NCBI GenBank assembly: GCA_024276675.1
Contig: JAJRWT010000063.1
Span: 124,001 to 188,000, forward strand
Reading direction: 5' to 3'
DNA from: Myxococcota bacterium
GTDB lineage: Bacteria; Myxococcota_A; UBA796; JAFGLY01
DNA length: 64,000 nucleotides
Each line of letters starts with the position of its first letter. The first letter of the stretch is position 1. A program made the translations under genes and the position numbers. Of this stretch, positions 51,101-59,258 are shown piece after piece. A model generated the notes under the pieces. That model saw only the letters and a list, made by a program, of their open reading frames with translations, was not told where the DNA came from and ran no database searches.

Positions 51101-51168
51101 GCTATGTCCCTGGCCACCGATGGCTTCTCGGTGACCACGAGCCGAAAACCGCTGGAGGCCCCGCTCAT
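48151..51168 (-). CDS. topB: DNA topoisomerase III-type (type IA) with C-terminal zinc/repeat domains
   Basis: A 1005-residue type IA topoisomerase. Toprim: VTEKPSVARDIARVLG (E14) and NACDAGREGELIF (D110 onward), a DAGREGE form common in TopB relatives. The active-site motif is LTYPRTDSRHL with tyrosine Y327. The core ends near residue 610. A long C-terminal region carries at least four Cys-x2-Cys modules (CPRC, CPSC, CPLC, CPVC), each followed by a Cys pair and by Topo_C-repeat-like strands such as KVLKGFRARSGKEFSAALKL. It relaxes and decatenates DNA through single-strand passage. The start is ATG 51168, just before the Toprim strand. It lies 40 nt downstream of a kinase gene on the same strand. 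Confidence 0.92.
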   Translation of the reverse strand: MSGASSGFRLVVTEKPSVARDIARVLGAGTRAHGFFEGRNLLVTWCLGHLVELAEPAAYHGSWRRWSMEQLPFLPREFKLKVRDSAKDQWEVVRRLLQHERLEGVVNACDAGREGELIFAHVYQHAACAAPVQRLWISSLTDGSIRAGFRALKPGQQLKPLEDAARCRVEADWLVGLNATRAMTLRVRRPGERAVYSLGRVQTPTLAIMVEREDAIDRFEARAFWQVKARFQTEKGAWDAFWTRQGDKSKDKERFFHKNEAQQVLDRLQGEHGVLTRVERRRTREPAPLLYDLTTLQRAANKRYAYSAARTLELAQALYEKHKVLTYPRTDSRHLSGQQVPGLKALVESLAFGPYEGVASQIVLGWPVELGSRVVDDAEVTDHHAIVPTGANPLDKGLDLHEKRIFDLVARRFLAVFLPPAVFARVLLETTVGHDIFLARGRSRLEAGWQQIDPPRKLRKDRLLPAVDRGQRAQVLDMGLKQGRTKPPPHHSEASLLGAMERAGEGMEDVELKRALKQKGLGTPATRAAIIETLIGRGFVRRESSHMLPTPRGRTLLKLLPVSPLRSARLTGEWEARLSQVEAGREDRERFMADIRQFTGQVVETLKAVQLDPLLLADLLPRIGGAQQAAVGTCPRCSQGVFQTPEGWRCSACELFIPARVARRTVSRRMATQLLERGATKVLKGFRARSGKEFSAALKLDEHGAVGFHFPEPEALGTCPSCGKPVRSRGSVFTCDTGRDCPFVVFQEMSGLKITRRMVEDLLRDGQGPEVEGFVELRSRRSFHGRLEWNGRRVIVVPRDPRHEAGQVGICPLCGSGVLFQGSAWRCMSCRFHIAGKMAGRDLQAVEVGALLKDGRTRRLYGFRKRGGSVFKAALVLESDGGLSFDFKKDPNEQDRPPLPGQPPYAFGKRVDCPVCLSGASTEPGYVIEGRAAWGCSRWREGCPFRVPFVVQGKKLPPEQAMRLFGKQRATKIIKGFHGPGGGRFTGRVVLEPGSEPCWKVKPKT

Positions 51169-51208
51169 CGTAGATGCTGCCCTGCCGGGGAGAAACACCT
51201 TTCCATGT

Positions 51209-52963
51209 TCATCGCTCGGCCCAACCATCGCTGGCGAAATGCCATATTCTGGTAACGTTGCTGCCCGGCTCCACTTCCAGGGTGAAACTCTTGCTGGCAC
51301 CGTCTTCGGTTTCCAATCGCACCTCGTGGATACCGGCCTTCAACTTCCGCTGAAAGAGCGGCACCCATCCAAGGTCCTTGCCATCGATGAACACCCGCGA
51401 ACGAGGCATGGAGCTTATCGTCACCAGGCCGGTGCGTTGTACGATGGCAGGTGGGGTGGGCTCCCGAGACGATGAACCCGCGGCATCAGTGACGTCCTGT
51501 TCCTCGGCATCCCGATGCTTTTCCAGGGAAGCTGATGAGCCCCCAACCTGGCTCCTGCCCTGCTGTCCGTGCAACGGAAGAACCTGGGCAGGTTCAGTGC
51601 GGTCATGGGCCAGAGTTGTGGTCCCGGGTGTTGCTTCCTCCACCGCCAGGTCCAGCAGTCCATTGACCGAGGGCTGCCCATCCCATCCGCCCTGCGTGCC
51701 CGTGGCCGCCCGTCGTACATCCGGCGTCCACAGTTCCCAGGCCCGAAGACCGGCCAGCACCAGCACCAGCAGCGCCAGAGCAATGCCCACTCCGCTCAGA
51801 ATCCTCCAGGCGAGGGACACCGGCTCGGGCTCCGGCTCTGCGGGTTCGGGCAACAGACCCTCGGGTGCCAACCCCACGGCCAACGGGAGCCCGCCAGTTG
51901 AAGAACCGGAATGGACTGGCTCGACAGCAGAGAAGGAGGCGCGGCTGGCAGCAACTGGAGAAGACCTGGAGAGAGTGGACCAACTGGCGGTCTGTGGGGA
52001 AGAAGCACCCCCATCCGCAAGGCGCTTCATGCTGTCGTATAGTCCGAGCAACTGCTTTCGGAGGAGCACCGGGTCGGGTATCAGGCCAGAAAAGGCCTGC
52101 CCCATGGCCAATGCCGAAGGAAACCTTGCTGCGGGATCCCTCTGGAGGGCGCGGATCAAGGGAGGCACGAGAGGGCCATACTCACCCGACAGCGAAACCG
52201 CTCTTCGAGCAGCCGTGTCCTCGAGCAGCAGATCCTTGAGCAACGCGGGGTCCTTTTCGGGAAACAAGGAGTTCAGGGTGGCCAGTTCGTACACAACCGC
52301 AGCAAGCCCGAACTGGTCGGCCCACGGTCCTACTTCCTGACCCAGTGCCTGTTCCGGAGACATGTAACCCCAGGTCCCCTTGATGGAGCCCTCGCGCTCA
52401 GCCATGAGAAGCCCCTTGCTCACTCCGTAGTCGAGAACCTTGAGCACGCCCTGGGGGTTGAGCATGATGTTGGAGGGCTTGATGTCACGGTGGACCAGGT
52501 TCAAGGAGTTGCCGCCGTCGTCGGTAACAGAGTGCAGGTAGTCCAGGCCATCGCACACCTGCCGGCAGATCTCTGCGATGAGAGGCAGCGGAACGAGCCT
52601 TCCATGACGCCTGCACAGGTTGATGACACGACGCAGAGTGATGCCTTCCACGTATTCCATCACCAGGTAGAGATGGTCCCGGGTCTGATCGAAGTCCTGA
52701 ATCTGTACCAGGTTCTGGTGCTGCAGTCGTGAGCCGATTCTGGCCTCGTTGACGAAAAGCTGCTGAAAGGAGTCGTCGGCAGCATATTCGGGCAGGATGA
52801 TCTTGATGGCCACGCGAGGCGCCACGCCCGCCAGGCTTCGCCTTCTGGCCTCGAAGACCCAGGCCATTCCCCCCATGCTGAGCGGGCGGATCAATTCGTA
52901 TCTGCCCAAATCCCCGAGACTCTGCATCTGGGGTGGAAGCTCCGGTTTTTCAGGATCTCTCAT
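51209..52963 (-). CDS. Transmembrane Ser/Thr protein kinase with DYG motif and PEGA-like domain
   Basis: A 584-residue Hanks-type kinase from ATG 52963. Glycine-loop region LSMGGMAWVF (28-37), K54, HRDIKPSN (158-165) and SPEQA are present. The metal-binding motif is DYG (178-180) in place of DFG. The Asp is retained, so activity is possible. The N-lobe glycine loop is also shortened. A Ser/Pro-rich linker leads to one membrane span near ~400-420 (GVGIALALLVLVLAGLRAWE), then a low-complexity linker and a C-terminal PEGA-like domain (GLVTISSMPRSRVFIDGKDL). Topology is the same as the kinase at 7630. Targets unknown; transcription may run on into topB. Confidence 0.88.
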   Translation of the reverse strand: MRDPEKPELPPQMQSLGDLGRYELIRPLSMGGMAWVFEARRRSLAGVAPRVAIKIILPEYAADDSFQQLFVNEARIGSRLQHQNLVQIQDFDQTRDHLYLVMEYVEGITLRRVINLCRRHGRLVPLPLIAEICRQVCDGLDYLHSVTDDGGNSLNLVHRDIKPSNIMLNPQGVLKVLDYGVSKGLLMAEREGSIKGTWGYMSPEQALGQEVGPWADQFGLAAVVYELATLNSLFPEKDPALLKDLLLEDTAARRAVSLSGEYGPLVPPLIRALQRDPAARFPSALAMGQAFSGLIPDPVLLRKQLLGLYDSMKRLADGGASSPQTASWSTLSRSSPVAASRASFSAVEPVHSGSSTGGLPLAVGLAPEGLLPEPAEPEPEPVSLAWRILSGVGIALALLVLVLAGLRAWELWTPDVRRAATGTQGGWDGQPSVNGLLDLAVEEATPGTTTLAHDRTEPAQVLPLHGQQGRSQVGGSSASLEKHRDAEEQDVTDAAGSSSREPTPPAIVQRTGLVTISSMPRSRVFIDGKDLGWVPLFQRKLKAGIHEVRLETEDGASKSFTLEVEPGSNVTRIWHFASDGWAER

Positions 52964-53276
52964 GCCAGGCCCCTGGAAGTGCCCGGGACTCAAGCCCCGC
53001 GGCCCCGATCCCGAGCTGTCCCATTCCGTCTACATCCTGTCGAGCCTATCATCCCCTGGGGTTCCTTGCTGCCGAACTGTTCACATGGCGCGGTCCCGGG
53101 AGGCGGGATCATTTTCATCCCACCCAATGTCAATCCACCTTGGAGGGGCCGGAGTCTCGACTCACGGAACTGCGGCAGCGGCACAACCTGGAGCCAGTAC
53201 GAGCCCCCCCTGCAGGCGGGGCTTGGAGACAGGCGCCTTCACCGGGTATATTCCCCCCAAGGACAGGTGGACCACG
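52964..53276. other. 313-nt gap between divergent kinase and TPR genes
   Basis: Contains the divergent promoters for the kinase and the TPR gene. Plus-strand open sequence from about 53085 is continuous with the TPR frame and could extend that protein, but its composition is not coding-like. No clear promoter hexamers, hairpin or repeat is seen. Confidence 0.4.
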
Positions 53277-53936
53277 GTGGCCGACAAGCTGATACCCATA
53301 CACAACGACGATCCCTATCTCCTGCTGGAGCACGGCCAGCGTGCCTTGCGAGATGGGCATTTCCAGCAGACCGCAGCCTTCCTGGACCGGGCCCTGCGAC
53401 TCTCGCCCCATGACCTGACCATTCTGAACGCACGCGCCAGCCTGTTCCTGGCACAACATCGCCCCAGAAATGCTCTGCTCCTCCTGGACCGCGCTTGCGC
53501 CCTGGAACCATCCTTTGCCGAGGTCTGGAACAACCGGGGAGTGGCCCTTGCGCGCATCGGCCGGCTGAAAGAAGCAGAGACTTCGTTTGACAGGGCCATC
53601 TCTCTCATGGGTGACGATCCTGCCGCCCTTACCAACCGGGCCCTCACCATTCTTCAAATGGGCGACCTGGAAGGAGCCGTGGACGACCTTACTTCCGTCG
53701 TGGAACAACAACCCGGAAACCCTGAACCCTGGCTCTACAAGGCCATGGTCCACATGCGAACGTTGGAGCTGCGGCAGTCCCGACACGCCTTCTTGCAGGC
53801 CGCCAGGCGCACATGGGCCTCCGGCGGATCGCGACGCAACGCGCTCTTCCTCGTGCTGGCAGCATCGGTGCTGCGGCTGTTGCTATCCCTTGGCATCGGC
53901 GAGGCCAGGCCGCCCGAAACCTCCGGCTCCCCTTGA
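53277..53936 (+). CDS. Tetratricopeptide-repeat protein
   Basis: A protein of 219 residues from GTG 53277 (MADKLIPIHNDDPYLLLEHG), chosen for the AGGTGGA upstream and the onset of coding-like sequence; ATG 53085 would add 64 residues. It contains four TPR units: LEHGQRALRDGHFQQTAAFL, ILNARASLFLAQHRPRNALL, VWNNRGVALARIGRLKEAET and ALTNRALTILQMGDLEGAVD. A fifth degenerate unit and a final hydrophobic helix (NALFLVLAASVLRLLLSL) follow, the latter possibly a membrane anchor. TPRs are protein-binding scaffolds; no partner is evident. It is convergent with argS. Confidence 0.75.
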   Translation: MADKLIPIHNDDPYLLLEHGQRALRDGHFQQTAAFLDRALRLSPHDLTILNARASLFLAQHRPRNALLLLDRACALEPSFAEVWNNRGVALARIGRLKEAETSFDRAISLMGDDPAALTNRALTILQMGDLEGAVDDLTSVVEQQPGNPEPWLYKAMVHMRTLELRQSRHAFLQAARRTWASGGSRRNALFLVLAASVLRLLLSLGIGEARPPETSGSP

Positions 53937-53961
53937 TGGCCTCGTGACTTCCCCCGAGCCC

Positions 53962-55704
53962 CTACATCCGTTCCAACGTTCCAAGGCCCAGCACGCCCAG
54001 GCCCGCGGATAGCACCTGCGCGGTGGCGCCCACCAGCATGAGTCGCCTGGAACGACTGACGCTTTCGGCCTTGAGGACGGGCAAACAACCGTAGAACCTG
54101 TTGAAGGTGCCGGCCAGACCGAACAGGTACTCACAGAGCGTATTTGGGCGGGAGGCGTTCAAGGCGGACCGGAGAGCCTCAGGATACCGACACAGGGCCA
54201 ACACGAGATCCCGCTCCAGGGGATGCCCCGGCAAGAGGCGGGCCTTCTCGGCATCCCACTGGGCAGCGCCGCCTGCTTTTCGCTGTATGCTGCGGCAGCG
54301 TGCTAGACTGTAGAGCAGGAAGGGTGCGGTGTCGCCGTCCAGGGAGAGCATCCGATCCCAGTGGAAGGTGACGTTGGACTGCGGATTCTGTGACAGATCC
54401 GCGTACTTCACTGCCGAGACGCCGACTGTTTCGGCGATCTCGGCACGCTCGCTCTCGGAGAGATGGGGGGACTTTTGGTCCACCACCTGACGGGCTCGAC
54501 GAACGGCTTCGTCCAGGAGGTCCACCAGGCGAACGACGTTGCCCCTGCGGCTGCTCATGGAGCCTTCGGGCAGGGTCAGCACGCCGAACCAGACGTGGAT
54601 CAACTCGGCTGGGGTCAGCCTCAGCTTCCTGGCGGCGGCGAAAAGCTGCCTGAAATGAAGCTGCTGCCGGGTATCGGTGACATACAGGATGCGATCTGGA
54701 CTCCACTGGGCTTCCCGGTAGCGGATGGTTGCCAGATCGGTGGTGGCATAAAGAGCAGCGCCGTCGCGCTTGCGCACCAGCATGGGTGTCCTGGACAAAC
54801 CCTTTCCGTCGGACTCGTCGAAGGGAATGATCAACGCGCCATCATCCACGATGGCGACCTTGTCTCGCAACAGATCCTCGAGCAACCGATTCAATTGATC
54901 CTGGTAGAATGACTCGCCCAACATGGCGTCGAAACGAACGCCCAGCCTTTCATAGACCTTCTGGAACTCCTGCATGGAAGCCCGGACAAAGCGACGCCAA
55001 AGCTCACGGTTTTGGGCATCGCCAGCTTGCAGCCGCGCGGTCTCCACCCTTGCGTTCTCATCCATGGCGGGGTCTCGCCGGGCTTCCTGGTCGAACTTCA
55101 CGTACAGGCGCTGCAATTCTTCCAGGGGATCCTGCCGGAAAGCATCCTCGCTGCCCCAGGTCCGCCAGGCCACGATGAGCTTGCCGAACTGGGTGCCCCA
55201 GTCTCCCAGGTGGTTGTCACCGATCACCCGGAACCCCGAAGCACGATGGAGACCGACCAGGGCATTGCCTATGATGGTGGAACGTAGATGCCCGACGTGC
55301 ATTCTCTTGGCCACGTTGGGAGAGCCGTAGTCTATTACCACCAACTTGTTCCTTCCCGACTGTGGAACTCCCAGGTGAGGATCGGCCACAAGCCCCAGGA
55401 GCTGCTCACCCAGCCACCGGTCATCCAGCGTGATGTTGACAAAGCCAGGTCCCGCCACCTCCAGCCTGGCCAGCGCGGGATCCCGGGGGAAGGCTTCCAC
55501 GATGGCTCCGGCAAGGGCCCGGGGAGGCCTGCGTACAAGCTTTGCCAAACGAAATGCCAGGTTTGACTGGTAGTCTCCGTGCCGCTGGTCTTGGGTTGCC
55601 AACACCTGGTCCCGGGGCATGTCCCCGTCCGGAATGGCACCGTGCAGTGTTTCGGTTGCGCTTCCTAGAACCAAGGCGCTCAAATGGTCCTGAATTACTC
55701 CCAT
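53962..55704 (-). CDS. argS: Arginyl-tRNA synthetase
   Basis: A 580-residue class I synthetase of normal length. The N-terminal ArgRS additional domain (residues 1-~105) is followed by the Rossmann core with the HIGH-type motif HVGHLRST (136-143), the KMSKS-equivalent GSMSSRRGNV (381-390) and the C-terminal anticodon-binding domain beginning near VSAVKYADLSQNP. The usual Lys of the KMSK loop is not at the canonical place, as is common for ArgRS. ATG 55704 gives the standard start. The gene ends in TAG, which shows that TAG is a true stop in this genome. Confidence 0.95.
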   Translation of the reverse strand: MGVIQDHLSALVLGSATETLHGAIPDGDMPRDQVLATQDQRHGDYQSNLAFRLAKLVRRPPRALAGAIVEAFPRDPALARLEVAGPGFVNITLDDRWLGEQLLGLVADPHLGVPQSGRNKLVVIDYGSPNVAKRMHVGHLRSTIIGNALVGLHRASGFRVIGDNHLGDWGTQFGKLIVAWRTWGSEDAFRQDPLEELQRLYVKFDQEARRDPAMDENARVETARLQAGDAQNRELWRRFVRASMQEFQKVYERLGVRFDAMLGESFYQDQLNRLLEDLLRDKVAIVDDGALIIPFDESDGKGLSRTPMLVRKRDGAALYATTDLATIRYREAQWSPDRILYVTDTRQQLHFRQLFAAARKLRLTPAELIHVWFGVLTLPEGSMSSRRGNVVRLVDLLDEAVRRARQVVDQKSPHLSESERAEIAETVGVSAVKYADLSQNPQSNVTFHWDRMLSLDGDTAPFLLYSLARCRSIQRKAGGAAQWDAEKARLLPGHPLERDLVLALCRYPEALRSALNASRPNTLCEYLFGLAGTFNRFYGCLPVLKAESVSRSRRLMLVGATAQVLSAGLGVLGLGTLERM

Positions 55705-55926
55705 GCGGCCACTCCCTCGTTCCCTTGTTGTTCCGCCAGCCATTGCTGTCAGGTTCCGACTCGGTATCTGCCTGTGCGGCATCACCGCCATCACGACGAT
55801 GGACTCGCCCCTGCCCCACCGCCCTTCTATTTCCATCACTAGCATTCGTCATGCCATTGCGGAAATACGGCAGTGCTGGAGTTCCGTTTCGTAGATGTTC
55901 CGCCTGCGGCAGACCGGTTTCCAGGA

Positions 55927-57306
55927 TCAGGCGCTGGGCCGAACCACCCTGATGATGCGATCTTCTCTTGCCAGGTCGACTACCTCTTCGGTCTTGGGAC
56001 GACTGCGATCCGGCCTCATCACTACTCGGCAGAGGGGTTTGTCAAAGGTCTCCCTGCTCCTGACCCCGGAGATGGAGATCACCAGCCTGCCGGAGGCCAG
56101 GCGCAGGACGGATCCCGGAGGGAACAGTCCGATGGCGTTGACGAAGAGCTGGAACAGGACGGAATCGTACTCGGTACCCACCACGGAGGCCATGCGCGTG
56201 ACAGTGTCTGGATGAGAGAGGATGGGACCCCGGTTGGGTCTGTACCTGGTCAAGATGTCGTAGTCGTCGGCGATGTGTATGATGCGTGAAAACAGCGTGG
56301 GCCTGCGCCCCTGGAAGTTGTTGGGCCGGTGATGCTCGATGACGGTGAGCAGCCGTCGTATCTTGGCCTCGTGGAAACCGCGCTGCTTGATCAGGGAACG
56401 AAGTCCTGCACCGGTGTGGCGTTCGTAGGGAACACGGTAGCCGTCTTCTTTCATGGACATCCCGATATCGTGGTACATGGCTGCCACGCCCAGGTCGCCC
56501 AGAGCCGCGTCGGAGAGCCCCGCTCCCCTCCCGATAAGGATGGACAGGTTGGTCACCATCAGGGTGTGGCGGGCGAAGTTGGGCAGAGACTCGTCCACCT
56601 CCCGAGCCATTGTGGCGGAATCGATGGACTTGGCCGTGTCGATGAGTTCGTTGGTGATCCGACGTATCGGCAACGGGTTGGGAACCCGGTTGGCCACCAG
56701 GTTTGCGTAGGCATCAGCCACCACGCCCGCGCTGGACTGGTAGACATCAGCGAACTCGCGGTTTACGCTGACCTCCGACTCGCCTTTCAGGCGAAACCGA
56801 AACACGGCCTGCAGGTCCACGGTACCCAGGCCCGCGTCGATTAGTTTTTTCTGGAGGGTGGTCCGGGGCATGGTGGGATGGGGTCTAGCCGCGAGACAAG
56901 TGATCAAGAACTTGATCTGCGACTCGTCCAGGACCTCGTTGAATGAAATCCCGCCCACCGCGTGCACCTTCAGATCATCCACCATGGAGGTGATGTGATC
57001 GGAGGCAAGGTCGAAACGGATACGCACATCGTTTACGTAGACCTGGTCCTCGACACACACGAGGTGTATGGCCCCCAGCAGGTCCCACAGGCGTTGGAGA
57101 GAGGCTCGCAGCTCGCGCACAGGCTGTTCGAACGCCCTGTTTTCCAAGTCGTGAATGCGGGTCATCCGCAGCAGGCCGTAAAGCTGCCTGGCAAATTGCT
57201 CTCCCGCCTCACGTACCTGGCGGGCCAGGGCCTTGTCTTCGCCCGCACGGGCCTGCTCTATGGTCTTGCCGAGTTCCTGCTGGGCGGACTGGATTTCTTC
57301 GTTCAT
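55927..57306 (-). CDS. HD-domain phosphohydrolase-like protein without GYP motif
   Basis: A 459-residue cytoplasmic protein. Residues 1-~215 are helical and unassigned. Residues ~240-400 form an HD-type domain: RHTLMV (H247), MYHDIGM (H279-D280), PYERHTG (H297), IEHHRPNN (H325-H326) and ADDYDIL (D347-D348), the ligand set of HD-GYP c-di-GMP phosphodiesterases. The glycine-tyrosine-proline loop after the HH pair is replaced (NNFQGRRP). Either c-di-GMP is not its substrate or the loop has diverged. The start overlaps the stop of the HEAT-repeat gene (ATGA), so the two are produced together and probably interact. Confidence 0.8.
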   Translation of the reverse strand: MNEEIQSAQQELGKTIEQARAGEDKALARQVREAGEQFARQLYGLLRMTRIHDLENRAFEQPVRELRASLQRLWDLLGAIHLVCVEDQVYVNDVRIRFDLASDHITSMVDDLKVHAVGGISFNEVLDESQIKFLITCLAARPHPTMPRTTLQKKLIDAGLGTVDLQAVFRFRLKGESEVSVNREFADVYQSSAGVVADAYANLVANRVPNPLPIRRITNELIDTAKSIDSATMAREVDESLPNFARHTLMVTNLSILIGRGAGLSDAALGDLGVAAMYHDIGMSMKEDGYRVPYERHTGAGLRSLIKQRGFHEAKIRRLLTVIEHHRPNNFQGRRPTLFSRIIHIADDYDILTRYRPNRGPILSHPDTVTRMASVVGTEYDSVLFQLFVNAIGLFPPGSVLRLASGRLVISISGVRSRETFDKPLCRVVMRPDRSRPKTEEVVDLAREDRIIRVVRPSA

Positions 57307-59177
57307 CGTTTTGCTCCGTTTCCAGTGACCTTGTGGCGATGCCGCACCAGGCTCTGCATGCAGTGTTCATGCAGTTCGGCTCCCGCGGATCTGGCCACCC
57401 AGCGGATCAGTTTTTCGGGCTCTTCTCCTTCGATGAGGGCCAGGCCCGACACCGCGGCCCAACGCAGCATCTGCTGCCCGGAAATCATACGCGTGACGAT
57501 ACCCCTTGGCTTCAGCCATTTCCGGAACTGGTGCAAGGCCCGTCGGTCCCAGATGCTTGCCAGAGCCTCCCCCAACGCCACTGCCTCGCGGGGTTGAATA
57601 CCACGGAGGGAGCCGGTCTCCAGACGCCTGACAATCCCGTTGAAAGCCCAGCGCTCCTTGTGCTTCACCAGGATTTTCAAAGCCCTGAGACGAACTTCCT
57701 CGGTATCTGCCTGAAGCATCTTCCCGATCCCCAACCCGAGCTGCTGATCGTACTCTGCGTTTTCGAGGACGTTGAGGGCGGCGAGTTGGAGTTCCACGTC
57801 GTCATGGTCGCTCAACTCCACGGCCACCTCGCTGGCCCGCGCCATGTCAATCTGGGCCAGGGCCCGCATGAGATCCACCGCCACGGCAGGCTCGGCGCGT
57901 TTCAGTACCGTCACGAGGTAGTCCACGCGGCCCACAGCCTCGCGAACGATCAACTGCCTGGTGATCCTGCGTGCGGCCGTGCCTCTTTCCTTTTCCAGGA
58001 TATCCAGCAGGACCGAGAACTTGTCTCCGGGTATCAGGTCCACCATCTCCACCAGTTCACGTGGAACTTCTTGCTGATCACTGGGTATGGTGTGAATGAT
58101 CCTGCCCAGGGCCTTGGCATCGGCAAATGCTCGCAGCAGATCGTCTTTCTGGTCCTTGTCCTGTTCACGAAAACTTGTCTCGTCGATCTTGCGGACCAGT
58201 TCCAGGACTGAACTCAACAGGCCCTCGGCCAGCAGGAAATCTCGAATCTCGCGGATGATGGGGAGCGCTTCCTGGAGACGCATGGGTTCCACCGGGTTGG
58301 AGGAGATCTCCAGGATCTCCCACACCAACCTGACGCACTGCCCTGCCAGGGCACGACTGTCTTCTTCCTTTGCAAGGGCCCTAAGGAGATCCGGTTCAAC
58401 CTCCTGGTACCGAATCCTGGCTCGTTTCTTGAATTCTGGCCAGGGAACGTCGAAGGTATAGGGCTCGCCGATGATCATGGCTTGCATGGCGTTCTTGGCG
58501 CCCGTGTGCGCTACGGCGGCGGCTTCCATCTCGGTCTCTTCGTCTTCGGGAACAAAGCCCTCGACAGCCTCCACCTCTATGTTCTTGAAGCCGGCCTTCC
58601 ACAGCAGGGTGACGATGTCGTCCTCCTGCTGCCTGATACCGGTGAAACGAATACTGATGATGCCAAGGAAACGCGTGAGTTCGGACCAGTCCACGCCGCG
58701 CCGCAGGACCACCTTTCGAACCCCATCGCGAAACAACCTGAACGACAGGGACCGTTCACGATCCCGGTTCAGGTAGATGACCTCGTCGTCCAGCACCATC
58801 TCCCAGGGCCTGATGTCCAGGGGCATGTCGCCGAACCGCTCCAGGTAGGAGTCCATCTTTTTCTTGAGGTTGTCCAGGAAGATGGAGATGGCTTCGTTGT
58901 CTGGTGAATAGATCAAGAAACAACGAGCCGCCCGTCCCAGGGCTACCAGCGCCTCGGCCGCCGTCTTGCCCTTGTCGCTGGAACCGACCACTTCGTCCGA
59001 AGGGCCGGTGACGAGAGACTCGTTGATCTGCTGTTTTTCGGGCTGGGCACCGGGCTCCCCAGTCGGTTCGGAATCCGCCGAATGGCCGTCCATGCCTGTA
59101 TCGGTGGGATGGGCGATGCGGGGAGATCCTTTCGAACCCGGGTCTGCCGTCTCTTGTCTGGTCATACTGCTCACCAT
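57303..59177 (-). CDS. HEAT-like repeat protein paired with the HD-domain protein
   Basis: A 624-residue soluble protein. The first ~60 residues are disordered and acidic. Residues ~65-230 hold a helical/beta domain with ALVALGRAARCFLIYSPDNE and WEMVLDDEVIYLNRDRERSL. That segment resembles the HD protein's own N-terminal region (HLVCVEDQVYVNDVRIRFDL), so the two proteins share a module. The C-terminal 300 residues are HEAT-like (DLMRALAQIDMARASEVAVE, LQLAALNVLENAEYDQQLGL, VRLRALKILVKHKERWAFNG). ATG 59177 is used; ATG 59165 is nearly equivalent. A consensus TATAAT lies 30 nt upstream. The pair may form a regulated phosphohydrolase complex; that is inference. Confidence 0.72.
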   Translation of the reverse strand: MVSSMTRQETADPGSKGSPRIAHPTDTGMDGHSADSEPTGEPGAQPEKQQINESLVTGPSDEVVGSSDKGKTAAEALVALGRAARCFLIYSPDNEAISIFLDNLKKKMDSYLERFGDMPLDIRPWEMVLDDEVIYLNRDRERSLSFRLFRDGVRKVVLRRGVDWSELTRFLGIISIRFTGIRQQEDDIVTLLWKAGFKNIEVEAVEGFVPEDEETEMEAAAVAHTGAKNAMQAMIIGEPYTFDVPWPEFKKRARIRYQEVEPDLLRALAKEEDSRALAGQCVRLVWEILEISSNPVEPMRLQEALPIIREIRDFLLAEGLLSSVLELVRKIDETSFREQDKDQKDDLLRAFADAKALGRIIHTIPSDQQEVPRELVEMVDLIPGDKFSVLLDILEKERGTAARRITRQLIVREAVGRVDYLVTVLKRAEPAVAVDLMRALAQIDMARASEVAVELSDHDDVELQLAALNVLENAEYDQQLGLGIGKMLQADTEEVRLRALKILVKHKERWAFNGIVRRLETGSLRGIQPREAVALGEALASIWDRRALHQFRKWLKPRGIVTRMISGQQMLRWAAVSGLALIEGEEPEKLIRWVARSAGAELHEHCMQSLVRHRHKVTGNGAKR

Positions 59178-59207
59178 TGAAACAAAACTGGTCTGTGGGT
59201 GGGGACA

Positions 59208-59213
59208 ATTATA
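59208..59213 (-). promoter_or_regulatory. Consensus -10 box upstream of the HEAT/HD operon
   Basis: A perfect TATAAT on the minus strand (59213-59208), about 30 nt before ATG 59177. A matching -35 at 17-18 nt is not convincing. Confidence 0.35.
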
Positions 59214-59258
59214 GCCCAGACGGCTAAGAATAGGTTCCTACCGTTCCGCGGAGCCCAA

